The notes beneath the pieces were generated by a model, which was given only the letters and a program-made list of their open reading frames with translations, had not been told where the DNA came from and did no database searches. Positions 12,340 to 24,674 of a stretch of DNA of 64,000 nt are shown here, piece after piece; the stretch's first letter is position 1; every line of letters begins with the position of its first letter. The DNA comes from Dugong dugon (taxonomy: Eukaryota > Chordata > Mammalia > Sirenia > Dugongidae): assembly GCA_030035585.1 (NCBI GenBank), contig CM057471.1:67046319-67110318 (forward strand). The letters are read 5' to 3'. Position numbers and translations under genes: made by a program.

Positions 12340-13425
12340 TTCCTTACTTTTCTTTATAGTTATAACACTTCTACATTGATCCTTCAATTTTCATGCTCTA
12401 GAACTGTACATAAATGGATAATATTATATTTATTCTTTCAGGTCTTGCTTTCATTGTCTAATACTGTCTTTGTGAAATTCATCCATATAGTATAATATTC
12501 CGATGTGAGAATATGACACACTTACATGCTCTATTTTATATAGACATTTTGTTTGTTTTCATAATTTTGCTATCATGAACAATGCTACTGTAAAGATTCT
12601 TACACATGCATCTAGTGTACATATGCTAGAGACTCAGCAAAGTATATGTGCAGAAGAAGAATTATTGGATTGTAGGGCATGTTTATGTTCAAATTAAATA
12701 TGCCTTATAAACTCTTTTCTAAAATATTTATGTTAATTTAAACTTACATCAAAATATGAAAGTTCCTATTATTTTACATTTTCACCAACACTTGATATCA
12801 ACAGACTTTTCAATTTTTTAGAGTCTGGTGAATAAAAAATTATATCTCATTGTTTTACTTTCCATTTTCCTGAATATTAATGAGCTAGAGCCTACATTAA
12901 TTGAATATTTGTGGCATAGATGGCTGGCTATCCACCAAAATTTCCCTAGTGTGAAGACTTCTTTCCCTAGTGTGAAGTTGTCACTGGGAGGCAGCTGCCA
13001 TATTTCCTACTAATCTAGGTATGGCTAGATGACACATCCTCTCCAGTGAAAGAGAATATATGTTATTTCCTCACCAGGATTTTAAATGAGTATGTGGATC
13101 TTCTCTGCTATTGGCTGGAAGAAGATTACTCTGCTGCCTTAGGAGATAATTGAGTCTGGTCTCTAAATCATCACACAGTGAAAAGCCATCTACCATCTAG
13201 GAAACCCACAATGCACTATTATAGCAGTCATCACTACCTTTATTACTACAAAATTCCTCTTATCTGAAATACATTTTTATGTCTTTTTCTTTCCTTTCTA
13301 TTGGGTTGTTTTTCTTTTATTTATTGCATTGTAAACATTCTTCACATGATCTGGAAATAAATCCTTTGTCCCTTGTATATGTTGCAAATGTCTTCCATCA
13401 TTTTGAAACTTATTATTATTTTTTT
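12340..13425 (-). mobile_element. Old L1 3' region, interrupted
   Basis: 12340-12920 and 13290-13425 read on the minus strand as the end of ORF2 and the 3' UTR of an old L1; for example, atcatgaacaatgctactgt at 12572-12591 is a widespread L1 3' phrase in reverse. The stretch 12921-13289 between them matches nothing I know. No frame survives. Confidence 0.6.
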
Positions 13426-13439
13426 AATCTTTTTAAAAG

Positions 13440-13518
13440 ATGATACTGGATAGGTTTGAACCACCAACCTTTAGGTTAGTAGCTGGGTGCAAACCATTTA
13501 CACCACTCAGGGACCCCT
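13440..13518 (-). mobile_element. AfroSINE, 5' half only, diverged
   Basis: On the minus strand it carries the tRNA-like head (caccactcagggacccc in plus orientation at about 13502-13518, and 'gaaccaccaacctttaggtt'). The 3' half is missing. Confidence 0.7.
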
Positions 13519-14039
13519 CATAAAAGCAGGAGATATATATCAAACTTTGTAAATGATCTTGTTGAGGCTTCTCCCACTAAGCTTGAAGTGAGGAGGAAAG
13601 TACCCCTCTCCTTGATGGGAAGATTTGGGACTCACTGCACAGCTTTCTTAAAATGAAACCTCTTCATAAGACCCTCATTTATCTTTACCTTTTAGTTCTT
13701 TTTAAAATCCATATCTAGATTGAGAGGCTCAGGAATTATGAAACTGATTATTGGACATTTTCTGTAAACATCTGTATTTTATATCTTATAACTAACTGTG
13801 GTATCTGAAGTCTATAAAATTTTGGTTCCTCAGTTGAAACTACCAATTTAACATCCTGACACATGTTGATCCCCCATCTTGTTATCATCAGGATAAAACA
13901 GAACTTTTGTGAATGGATAATTCTTATTTGTTAAGACTTAGGTAAAGTAACGTTCTCTGGGAAGTCTTTCACATCCTCTACCACTAGGTTGTGCTAATTA
14001 TCCCTTATACAGTGCTCTGTATAAACTGTTATTGTGCAT
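13519..14039. other. Unassigned; weak L2-like tail
   Basis: Nothing clear until about 13955-14035, where 'gggaagtctttcacatcctc' and 'cagtgctctgtataaactgt' resemble a LINE-2 3' end. Weak. Confidence 0.25.
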
Positions 14040-14230
14040 GTCATACTGCATCACTCTGGAATCAGATAGCCAAGTTTTAAATCTTCCTTTCACTACCTCT
14101 GTGATCTTAGGGTGTTCCTCACCTCTTTGACCCTGAGTTTCCCCAGCTTGCATCATAGGGTTGTTGTCAGGATTAAATAATATGATTTCAATGCATATTA
14201 AGCTCTTAGACCAGTACCTGAGACAACTGA
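14040..14230 (+). repeat. MIR SINE
   Basis: Carries the MIR order of motifs in diverged form: a 'ctctgtgatcttagggtg' block, 'tgagtttccccagc', 'catagggttgttgtcaggat' and 'agctcttagaccagtacctg'. From 14231 to 14564 nothing further is recognised. Confidence 0.75.
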
Positions 14231-14564
14231 GATTTTATTGTGTCACTGAATACTTGTATGTGTTTGGGGAGATTGGAAGTGTGGACTGTATTCCTGAAGG
14301 ACAAGAAAGCAGTGTGTTAATGATTATGTAAGAAGAGTAAAGTTTAATATGTTCTCCCTGAAAATTCTAAAAGAATTCAGAGTCCCTAGATGCATGGGTA
14401 CCTGGATGAAGGAGGGATCATATTATCACAAAAATGGAAAAATGCTTAGAAATCAAGGTTTGAAAGGCTAAACATGTTTTATGACAAATTTAAAATTTGG
14501 GGAAGGACCAGTCCTCACAGCTTCTGTTTAATGATACCAAATGAGCATTATGGTTGAATGGACT

Positions 14565-14715
14565 CCGACTCACGAAGATCCTACGTGTTGCAGAGTAGAA
14601 CTACTCCACAGAGTTTTCTTGCCTGTAGTCTATATGGAAGCAATTCACCACATCTTTCTTCTGAGAACTCACTTTATGAATTCAAACTACTGGCCTTTAG
14701 GGGAGCAGTCAATCA
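14565..14715 (-). mobile_element. AfroSINE, long subtype, diverged
   Basis: Minus-strand AfroSINE with the extra central block ('ggaagcaattcaccacatct' on the plus strand), showing it belongs to the longer class. The tRNA-like 5' end is decayed. Confidence 0.7.
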
Positions 14716-14962
14716 CAAAAAGCAGCAAAATAACATCCTCAAAGTATTTTCCAATTCCATTACATGAAACGAGAGTAAATAAAGTCTTATAAGGCATATC
14801 CCATTTTACTATTTTCTCTAACAGTTGCAAGAGTAATGTCAGCAAAGTGTTCCTGAGTGACAACATTGGAAGGAAGACAAGTGAGCTGTTTTTCAAATAA
14901 ACTCTACTTGCATATAATTGAAGAAATAAGACCATGTGGATATTCTAAAAGAAAGGTAAATA

Positions 14963-15903
14963 TCAGTTGGAAGAATATGTTTTCTTACTCAAGAGTTTTC
15001 TCAAGGCTCCTTTCATTTCTTTATTTCTCAGGCTATAAATGAAAGGGTTCAACATGGGAGTGTTGTAAATCATTGAAGCAATTATATTCTTGTCGTTGGT
15101 GTTGCTGGATGAGGGAAGAAAATATAGACCAATAATTGCCCCATAAAAGAGAGTCACCAGTGAGAGGTGAGATCCACAAGTGGACAAGGCTTTGCAGATT
15201 CCATTGATAGAGGGAACTCGGAGGATGGTGACCCCAATATGGCCATAAGAAACCAGAATGCATAAGAATGGAAGCATAATGGCTGTCAATCCTGCAGTAA
15301 AGTTTATCAATTGGTTGATGGAGGTGTCTGAGCAGGACAATTTAAGCACGGCAGCAAGGTCACAGAAGAAGTGGGGGATGGTGTCATCAGCACAGAAAGA
15401 CAGCCGGGCAAGGAGAAGGGTATGCAAAAGAGCACAAGCACAAGCAATGACCCAGGACCCAGCCACCAGCGTCTTACAAAGGCTCTGACTCATGATGGTG
15501 GTATAATGGAGAGGGTGACAGATAGCCACATACCTGTCGTAGGCCACTGAAGTGATAAGGAAACTATCCAAATCAGCAAAGAGTGTGAAAAAATATGTCT
15601 GTGAAATGCACCCTTCATAAGAGATGGATAGGTGCTGGGTCTGCACGTTCATCAGTATCTTTGGGACAGTTACAGATGAGAAAGTGGTATCAGTGAAGGT
15701 CAAATGGCTGAGGAAGAAGTACATGGGAGAGTGCAGGTGAGAATCCAGCCTGATGAGCAGGAGGATGAGCAGGTACCCCAGTACCTCACTGTGGTGAGGT
15801 ATATGCCCAGGAACAGGGCAAAGAACAAGCCCTGCTGCTCCTGCCAGATTGGGAGCCCCAAGAGGAGGAATTCAGACACGCTGCTCTGGTTCTCCCTCCT
15901 CAT
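14963..15903 (-). pseudogene. OR1J1: Olfactory receptor, OR1J1-like, frameshifted
   Basis: The start [12 protein letters not shown] at 15903 is in frame up to YLTTV. A 5-nt insertion (plus positions 15782-15786) then shifts the frame, and everything from TM1 on is in another frame ending at TGA (14963-14965). Removing the insertion gives 311 codons. Visible motifs: [21 protein letters not shown], the extracellular loop-2 cysteines (SFC, FFC, LSCSD), [10 protein letters not shown] and [12 protein letters not shown]. Near 15062-15065 two codons are missing just before the TM7 PMLNP ([10 protein letters not shown] where family members have MxYTxxTPMLNP). The segments [33 protein letters not shown] and [23 protein letters not shown] are what I remember of human OR1J1; orthology is inferred from this and from strand. 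Starting at the internal Met at 15724 would give 253 codons without TM1, so I do not treat that as a working receptor. Confidence 0.9.
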
Positions 15904-15907
15904 GCTG

Positions 15908-15935
15908 CTGTATTAGCTGGAGGGAGCTGGTGGGG
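15908..15935 (-). promoter_or_regulatory. Candidate 3' splice site upstream of the OR1J1-like ATG
   Basis: Minus-strand sequence ccctccagctaatacag precedes cagcATG; AG lies at 15908-15909. It has the same placement as at the other OR loci. Confidence 0.5.
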
Positions 15936-16149
15936 AAATTTGAAGGGAAAGGATGGGATGTCTCCAAGTAAGAAATGACAATTGTGGCATAGCATAATAG
16001 AGATGTTCATTTGACCTAGGGAATGTTTTCATCCATATTTTCTTACGATTTCCACATATTTTGCTGTACAAATGAAGTAGAAGAAATGTAGGCTCATGAT
16101 AAACAGCTTCTTTCTTTCTCAGTTTTGTCTTAGTTTCTGTAAATAATAA

Positions 16150-16400
16150 TGATAACAGTTAATATTTATTAAAAGTTGACTTTACTCAATGTTCTACTAG
16201 TTTACATGTAGTAACTGATTCATGGCCTTAAATATATGAACTAAATTGTTGTTAGTTGTCATCAAGTCAATTCTGACTCATGACTAAGTAGGTACTATTA
16301 TTTCTAGTTTTTGAATATGATAACTGAGGCAAAGAATTTCATGATCACAGAGGTAAGAAGAGGAGATGCTGAGATTTGGATCCAAGCATTTTGATTAGTG
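16150..16400 (+). repeat. MIR SINE split by an AfroSINE piece
   Basis: A MIR-like left part (16150-16240) and right part ('tgataactgaggcaaagaat' at about 16318-16337, then 'gatcacagaggtaagaag') flank a minus-strand AfroSINE 3' fragment at about 16243-16300 ('gttgtcatcaagtcaattct'). The SINE entered an older MIR. Confidence 0.6.
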
Positions 16401-16879
16401 AGTTTGTTCTCTGGAAGCAAAACAAATGATGTGATGTCAGAAATCTTATTGCCATTCATAATTTGCATATAGTTATCTTATTAATTCTGTATCCCCTGCT
16501 TGTCTATGCATTCTGTGATTATTTCTAATTTATTCATTATTTATAGACACAGAATCTACCATAGGCACTTAAATGCATACACAATATAAATTTGTTGTTG
16601 AAATAAGAAATTTCAGGTCAAATTAAATCCATCATGGTAGGTTCATTAAGAAAACTACATCAGGCTTACATCAGAACAAGATTTAACTCTAATGTGAGCC
16701 CCATACGATTTAGTTGCCACATGGCATCACATTTAAAGAAGTACAATCCAAAAGCCAAAAGTAATTTTAAGAAAGAATTCTAATCTTTTCAGTGTATCTA
16801 AAATAGCCTATAAGATATCTATTTTTTAACTTAAATCAATATTTATCAAAATAACTGGATAGTTTTTTTTTTAAGAGAA
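16401..16879. other. Unassigned intergenic DNA
   Basis: AT-rich, no frame, no recognisable repeat. Confidence 0.3.
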
Positions 16880-17440
16880 GGTAGGGATTCACTATATCAG
16901 AGCTTATTATAAAGCTATAGAGATTACAACAAATAATGTATTTTTACAGAGATAAACCAATAACCAATGGAGAAAAATAAAGAGCCTAGAAAGACATGTT
17001 TTGAAATAGGCATTTGGCAATTGACAGAAGTGGCATTATAAATCAGTGCATAAAAGAATGGACTCTTCAAAGAATGCCGCTGGTTATCCAATGGAGAGTT
17101 AGATATTCATACAAGAAAAATAACTTTATATCCCTATCTCATACCATACATGAGAAAACCCAGATGGATTAAAAGCCAAATGTGAGAAGCAAATTTTAGA
17201 ATGATTAGACAAAGATTTTGTAGATTGTTTATAATTTTAAGGTAGTAACACATTTCTTAATCAAAACTCCCAAAGCATGCAACATAAACAAATACTCTGA
17301 TAAGTTTGATGACATTAAAATAAAATGTCTGTACTACAACAGCAACTACCTTCACTACAACAAAGTCATAAGGTTGAGACAAACCACAGAAAGAATATAT
17401 AATGCTTACAACCAGCAAAAGATTAGTATTCAGAATACAT
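16880..17440 (+). mobile_element. Old L1 ORF2 C-terminal remnant
   Basis: Decayed L1: 'gcttattataaagctataga', 'ccaataaccaatggagaaaa' and 'cccagatggattaaaagcca' follow the order seen near the end of ORF2. It stops where a better preserved L1 begins, and similar old L1 3' UTR-like sequence follows that element (20936-21290). Confidence 0.6.
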
Positions 17441-17444
17441 TAGA

Positions 17445-20400
17445 ATTCCGCACCAGTACTACTCAAACTATTTCAGAACATAGAAAAGGAAGGGATACTT
17501 CTAAACTCATTTTATGAAGCTAGCATAACCCTGATACCAAAACTAGGCAGACACCACAAAAAAAGAAAATGACATACCAATATCTCTCATGAATATAGGT
17601 GCAAAAATTCTCAACAAAATCCCAGCAAATACAATTCAGCATCATATAAAAAAGTGGAATTCATACCAGGTATGCAAGAATGGTTCAACATTAGAAAGTC
17701 AATCAACATAATCCACCATATAAATAAAACAAAAGAAAAGAATCACATGATCATCTCAATCGACACAGAAAATGCGTTAAGATAAAGCCCAACATCCATT
17801 CCTGATTAAAGAAAACTCTCGATAAAATAGGTATAGGAGGGAAATTCCTCAACATAATAAAGGACATCTATACAAAACCAACATCCAACATCATTCTTAA
17901 CAGAGAGGCTGAAAACATGCCCCCTGAGAACAGGAACAAGACAAGGATGACTTTTATCACCACTCCTAAACACTGTGCTGGAAGCCCTAGCTAGAGCAAT
18001 AAGGCAAGAAAAAGAAATGAGGGGCATCCAAATTGGTAAAGAAGAAGTAAAACTGTCCCTATTTGCAGATGATATAATACTATACCTAGAGAACCCAAAA
18101 GCTCCACAAGAAAACTAATGGAACTAATAGAAAGATTCAGCAGAGTAGCAGGATACAAGATAAACCTACAAAAATCAGTTGGATTCCTATACACCAATAA
18201 AGAAAACTATGAAAAGGAAATCAGGAAAGCAATACCATTTTATAATATAAAAAAAAAAAAAAAAACCATTACCATCAAGCCAATTTTGACTTATAGTGAC
18301 CCTATAGGACAGAGTAGATCTACCCCAGAGGGTTTCCAAGGAGTGACTGGTGTATTTTAACTGTCAACCTTTTAGTTAGCAGCCATAGTTCTTAACCACT
18401 CTGCCACTAGGGCTCAACCATTTATAATAGGCCCTAAAAAATAAAATACTTAGGAATAAATCTAAACTGGGACATAAAAGACCTATACAAAGAAATCTAC
18501 AAAACACTACTGCAAGAAACCAAAAGAGACCTGCATAAATGGAAAAACACACCATGCTCATGGATAGGTAAAATCAACATTGTGAAAATGTCAATTCTAT
18601 CCAAAGCAATCTACAGATATAATGCAATCCCAATCCAAATACCAACAGCATTCTTTAATGAGATGGAAAAACTAATCATTACCTTTACATGGAAAGGAAA
18701 GAGGCCCCGGATAAGCAAAGCACTATTGAAAAAGAAGAATAAAGTAGGAGGACTTGTCACACTAGACCTCAGAACCTACTATACAGCTACAGTAGTCAAA
18801 ACAGCCTGGTGCTGGTACTGCAACAGACACATAAACGAATGAACAGAATTGACAATTCAGATGTAAATCCATCCACCTACCATCCTCTAATCTTCGACAA
18901 AGGCCCAAAGTTCATTAAATGGGGAAAAGACAGTCTTTTTAACAAACGGTGTTGGCAAAACTGGATGTCCATCTGTAAAAAAATGAAACAGGACCCATAC
19001 CTCACACCGTACATAAAAACTAATTCAAAATGCATCAGAGACCTAAATAGAAAACGAAAAACTGCAAAGATCATAGAAGAAAAAATAGGGTCAACGTTAG
19101 AGGCCCTAACACACAGCATAAATAGGATACAAACCATACCTAACAATGCACAAGTACCAGAAGATTAGCTAGATAACTGGGATCTTCTAAAAATTAAACA
19201 CTTAAGCTTATCTAATGACTTCACCAAAAGAGTAAAAAGAGAACCTACAGACAGGGAAAAAGTTTTGGCTGTGATAAATCCGACAAAGTTCTAATCTCTA
19301 ACATCTACAGGAAAATCCAATACCTCTACAACAAAGAGACAAATAATCCAATTTAAAAAAAGGCAAAGGATATGAAAGATACTTCATCAAAGAAGACTTT
19401 CATGTGGCTATCAGACACATGAGGAAATGCTTGCGATCACTAGCCATTAGAGAAATGCAAATGAAAACTACGATGAGATACCATCTCACTCCGACATTAC
19501 TGGCATGAATCCAAAAAAAAAAGCAAAAAATAGCAAGTGTTGGAGAGGCTGCAGGGAGACTGGAATTCTCATGCACTGCTGGTGGTAATGCAAAATGATA
19601 CAACCATTTTGGAAAATGACACGGAATTTCCTTAAAAAACGAGAAATAGAAATATCATACAATCCAGCAATCCTACGCCTAGGAATATATTCTAGAGAAA
19701 TAATAGCCATCACACAAATAGACATATGCAACCCATGTTCATTGCAGCATTACTCACAATAGCAAAAAGATGGAAACAACCTAGGTGCCCATCAACAGAT
19801 GAATGGATAAGCAAATTACGGTACATATACACAATGGAATACTACGCAATGATGAACGACGATACATACTCAAAACATCTCACAACATGAATGAATCTAG
19901 AGGGCATTATGCTGAGTGAAATAAGTCAATCACAAAAGGGCAATACTGGATGAGACCATTATTATAAAAACTCATGAAAACGTTTACACACAGAAAGAAA
20001 CCATCTTTGATGGTTACGAGGGAGGGAACAGATGGGGAGGGAAAAACACTAACTAGACACATAACTGGTGACTTCGGTGAAGGATAAGACAGTACACAGT
20101 ACTGGAGAAGTCAGCACAACTTGACCAAAGCAAAGTCATAGAAGACTCATAGACACATCCAAATTTCCTGAGGGACTGAATTACTGGACTGAGGGCTGGG
20201 GACCATAGTCTGGGGGAACATCTAGCTCAAATGGTATAACATAGTTCATAAAGAAAATGTTTTACATCCTACTTTGGTGAGTAGCATCTGGGGTCTTAAA
20301 AGCCTGTGAGGTCTTAAAAGCCTGTGAGCAGCCATCTAAGACACTCCCTTGGTCTCACCCCTTTGGGAGCAAGGGAGAATGAAGAACACTAAAGATACAA

Positions 20401-20935
20401 GGGAAAGATTAGTTCAAAGGACTAATGGACGACAACTACCACAGCCTCCACAAGACTGAGTCCAGTACAACTAGATGGTGCCCAGCTACCACCACTGACT
20501 GTTCTGACAGGGATCACAATAGACGGTCCCAGACACAGCTGGAGAAAAAATGTAGTACAAAATTCTAACTCACAAAAAAAGACCAGACTTAACTGGCCTG
20601 ACAGAGACTGGAAAAACCCCAAGACTATGGCCTTTGGACAGTCTTTTAGCTCAGTAATGAAGTCACTCCTGAGGTTCACCCTTCATCCAAAGATTAGACC
20701 GACCCATAAAACAAAATGAGACTAAAGGGGCACATCAGCCCAGGGGCAAGGACGAGGAGGCAGGAGGGGACAGGAAAGCTGGTAATAGGGAACCCAAGGT
20801 TGAGAAGGGAGAGTGTTGGCATGTTGTGGGGTTGTTAACCAATGTGATAAAACAATATGTATACTAACTGTTTAATGAGAAGCTAGTTTGTTCTGTAAAC
20901 CTTCATCTAAAGTACAGTAAATAAATAAAATAGAG
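17445..20935 (+). mobile_element. 5'-truncated L1 with intact 3' end, carrying an AfroSINE
   Basis: It starts inside the reverse transcriptase domain and includes the catalytic FADD (about 18062-18073). The C-terminal part of ORF2 follows, with open pieces of 80-119 codons, then a long 3' UTR ending 'cttcatctaaagtacagtaa' and an A-rich tail at about 20917-20932. Frameshifts and stops are scattered, and an AfroSINE interrupts ORF2 at 18248-18416. A short duplication in the 3' UTR repeats 'aggtcttaaaagcctgtgag' at about 20290-20330. Confidence 0.85.
18248..18416 (-). mobile_element. AfroSINE, short subtype, inside L1
   Basis: Minus-strand AfroSINE; its T-rich 3' tail appears as an A run at about 18248-18265. 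Target duplications accattttataata (18234-18247) and accatttataata (18417-18429) differ by one T and are L1 sequence, which dates the SINE after this L1. It lacks the 44-nt central block. Confidence 0.92.
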
Positions 20936-21721
20936 GCAAAATTATGTTTACAGTATGATATATCAATTGAAACACTGAAGAACATTATATATTATTTATG
21001 GGCACATACATATGTTGTAAAAGTATAAAAATGTTATAAAATGTATAAAAATCATCTTCATAATAGTGGTTAACCCTCAAGAGGAAAGACCCAAAAGCGA
21101 TGTGTAGGATGGAGCTTTGACCATATCTGTAGCATTCTGGGTTGCTTGTTTGAAAGATGAGAAACAAACGTGGCAACATGCCAATATTTGTTAAACCTGA
21201 GTGGTGGATACATGGGGTCATATATTTCATTTACTTTTATTTAATTTCGAAGTATTAAAAATTAATAAATTCTCTTAAATAAAAAAAGAAACTGTTCTAA
21301 GGTCACATTCTCTAGAAAATGTTGTTGATTGAGAAGGGTGAAGTAGAGGATAGAGAGTGAGTTGTGTTCCCCAGGAAGCAAGAACAGATTTTTTGGGGAA
21401 AATCTGTCTGGGTAAATCCAATTCATAATAAAGTGTTGTCAGTTTGATAAATACACTGTACATCCTCAGTATTATTCACATCTTATAAGGAATGTCTTTA
21501 TGGAATAATTAATACTAGGAGGCCAATGTTCCTTTCTCTATTTTCCTCTGCCAATTTTCAAGGTTTCCTTATTCCTATGCTTTCCCATGGCAGTTATTTT
21601 TACTGTTAAAGTATAATGGAACTACTTTGTCCAAACTATACAGCCAATGTATAAATTATTGATCCCAAGGGTATATGGCAAAGACCAAATCTTCTGTTCT
21701 AGGTAAGTTAGTCAAATTTAA
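20936..21721. other. Old L1 3' UTR-like sequence, then unassigned
   Basis: 20936-21290 is AT-rich with a terminal A run at 21281-21290 and resembles an old L1 3' end, probably the continuation of the element at 16880. 21291-21721 holds nothing recognised. Confidence 0.35.
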
Positions 21722-21731
21722 GGAGGTTATT

Positions 21732-22090
21732 TAATTTATTTATTTATAGTCTGCTTTAGGAGAAAGTTTGCAGAGCAAATTATTTTCTCATTCAAAAATT
21801 TATACACAAATTGTTTTGTGACATTAGCTGCAAACCCCGCCATGTGTCAGCACTCTCCCCATTTCCACCCCAGTTTCCCTGTTTCCATTGGTCCAGTTTT
21901 TCTGTCCCTTCCTGCCTTCTCATCTTTGCTATTGGGCAGGTGTTGCCTATTTGATCTTGTATATTTGATTGATCTAAGAAGCACATTCCTCACGTGTGTT
22001 ATTGTTTGTTTTATAGGCCTGTATAACCTTGGCTGACAGGTGGACTTCAGGAGTGGCTTCAGTTCTGAGTTCAAAGGGTTTCTGGGTTAC
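21732..22090 (-). mobile_element. 5'-truncated L1, 3' UTR only
   Basis: Minus-strand L1 3' UTR ('gtgtgttattgtttgttttat' region and 'gtggacttcaggagtggctt'), with the A-rich tail on the left (ttaatttatttatttat at about 21731). It is bounded by a perfect 10-bp target duplication, ggaggttatt, at 21722-21731 and 22091-22100. Confidence 0.8.
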
Positions 22091-22100
22091 GGAGGTTATT

Positions 22101-23134
22101 GACATAAAAATACTATAACGAAACACAGAATCCATGCCCTTGCAATTTTCTTCCCTTTAAAGAAGTGGACAAAGATTGCTTCTGTTTCATTCTCACCTAG
22201 TCATGCACTATGCAACAAGGGGAAAAAAAGCAGAAGCAATATATATGTACATTTACATACACACACATGTATATAGTGCCTAGAGGTCCCACCTTCACTC
22301 TATCAACTGAATTTGAAGGCAATCATATATCACCAGTCCTGGTTCTCCCACTGTCCATTTTAGTAAAAGGAATAGTGTATGTATGAACCAACTCAACCTA
22401 GAAGGTAAAAACTCATATCAAATTATAACTTTTAATGGCTACAGCAAAGTACCCACTTGGTTCCATATAATATCCAGAAGCAGAATCAGAATAGTTATGA
22501 ATGCTTTACCACTAGGTCTCCCAGAAGCAGATGAAAGATAGTTTGCTACTTAATGCTAGAGGCTAAAGTCTTTCTGTACAGATTCCAGAAGCTTGGACAC
22601 AAACCCTGACCCTAGAATCTTCATGGATTATGGAAAATGAGTGACGGATGCTTCTGTCCAAGTTTCCTGAGATTTTTTAGATTTTCTGGGTCAGCATTTT
22701 AGGGGAGGGCATGCAGAACTACACTCTTGTGGTATAACTTCCAGAATAACACTGAGCCTTCCAATCCCTACCCAAAACATCACTCTCACTATGCTGCTGA
22801 TGTCTGAAATCCTCTCAGAAAGAGAAAAGGGCCTTAAAGTTTCAACTAGAGATAAGATTTAAAAGTAAATATTCCTGGGCAAGAGAGCTTTATGGCCAAC
22901 ACTCTCATTGAGATGGAAAGGCTGATAGCAGTTCATATTTGGAGGCCAGGTTTAGATGGGAGAACAAGGGCACTGACTGCCTCAGTCAAAGTGTGGAGAA
23001 GAAAGCATTGGGATCACAGGCAGTATAAAAGCAGAGGCTACAGGCACTGAGAAAAAATTTACTGTCTTCCCAATTTGGCTGAGATGACTGCTTTGGGGAT
23101 GGGCTATACAAACAGCCCCATCGTAAATAAAATC
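22101..23134. other. Unassigned intergenic DNA
   Basis: About 1 kb with no frame, SINE or LINE that I recognise; only a short TA/CA-rich run at about 22238-22276. Confidence 0.4.
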
Positions 23135-23350
23135 TAATTGAGTGCTTAATTTGTACTAGGTGCTTTTCAAATATTATTCACTTCTTCCCACAATCTTTCA
23201 ATGTAGCCACCCTGATCCTCATTTTGGAGAGAACAGTGGAGCTCAGTGATGAAACTTACCCAATGTTATAAAGCTAGTATACGGGGAACCTGGAATTTGA
23301 TCCCAGGTCTACCTGTCTTCAAAGGCCATATTCTTTCCACCATATTACAG
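23135..23350 (+). repeat. MIR SINE
   Basis: 'acttacccaatgttataaag' followed by 'ggaatttgatcccaggtcta' and 'ttctttccaccatattacag' match the diverged MIR core and 3' part. Confidence 0.75.
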
Positions 23351-23539
23351 CTTTCATTAAACATATCCTCAAGTAAGATAATACTTGCTGCCTGAGAGCA
23401 CTCAAGAATATCAGGAAGTAAATCAGAAAGATTAAGGACAAATGAAAATTTATGGTTTCAAAATATGTGCCTGGATGGTAATATCAATAATAATGATAAC
23501 AACAAAATCATAATAACAATCGTTCATGAATCATCTATT

Positions 23540-23770
23540 TATTGTGTGAATAATATAAGCCAGCTGCTGTGATGTTACTTGATATCATATAAGCCTAATC
23601 GGACCACACAAAATGCATTCTGATTCTCATTTAACAATTAGAAACTAGGGCTTAGAGACTGTAAGTAATTTGCCTAAGATCATACTGTATGAAAATGATG
23701 GAGAGACAATTCAATCCCAGATTTGCCTGAGTTTGAACGCCTACCACTTACCACCATGCTATACGGTATT
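23540..23770 (+). repeat. MIR SINE
   Basis: 'ctcatttaacaattagaaac', 'agtaatttgcctaagatcat' and 'ccaccatgctatac' follow MIR order. A second MIR only about 190 nt after the previous one. Confidence 0.75.
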
Positions 23771-24674
23771 GCCTCCAGTAGAATATGATTGGATGGAAAA
23801 GAAATAATTCGACTTGTGCTCCTCATAAACAGAATATGAGATCTGCAATTTCCCAAAAGCCTTTGGTTAAATGTGCTGCCTCAGACCTTAAATGAGCAGC
23901 CCTTACTTAGATGACTAGAAGTGAATAGAGAGACTGGGATATCAGCTGCTGAATTTATAAAAACAGCTCACATAAAGTGAATTTCTCAAGGCTCCAGGAC
24001 AAAAGCAGATCAAATCTGGCCAATGCATTTGATGAACTGCTGACTTACACAGCTTGGATGAAGTTGGATAGTTAGCAAAGTTGTGAAAGAGAGAAAATTT
24101 TCCTAGAGAGGAAAATACAAACCCCATGGAATTTGTAATTAGTATGTCTAAATAAGGTATTTGAGATGATACAAAGAAATTCTATGAAGTGCCTGGTTAA
24201 AAGTGCACTCATCTGTAAAATTTGTTGCCGACCATTACCACATGAGGACTCACATAAGGGCATGTACACACACACACATACACACACACATTGCTGAGGG
24301 AAATCTAAAAGCTCTGACTTTACCTGGGTCAGTGAGTGATAAATTCAAATATTTTCAGGTCCAGGATATGAACTACTTTTTCATTTTCTCTCCAAGGTAT
24401 TTAGAGCTGGGACAGGAAGAAAAGTTATGAGCTCAACCTAAAGTGGAGAAGAGACACACTCTCTCTTTTTCACCAATTCCAAGGGAACAATAAGGGTATC
24501 CCTCTTTACCAGATAGGTTGGGGACCTAGGGGACCAAGGCCACAAGTTGCTGGTGAGAGACAAATTGGGAGTAATTACTCCATTTCCCTTAACATTCCCA
24601 GTGGAGACAGGTCTTTGCTGGATACTAAAGAGAGTCAACTCCATTGGGAATGTAAATGAGGATTTCTATTGTTT
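23771..24674. other. Unassigned, with a short CA microsatellite
   Basis: Only (CA)n with an interruption at 24267-24291 is recognisable. Confidence 0.5.

Noticed and set aside
14963-15724. A 253-codon frame that could be taken as a shorter functional OR
   Set aside because: It starts at an internal Met after TM1. The true N-terminus lies in another frame upstream, and TM7 is two residues short, so it is part of a pseudogene.
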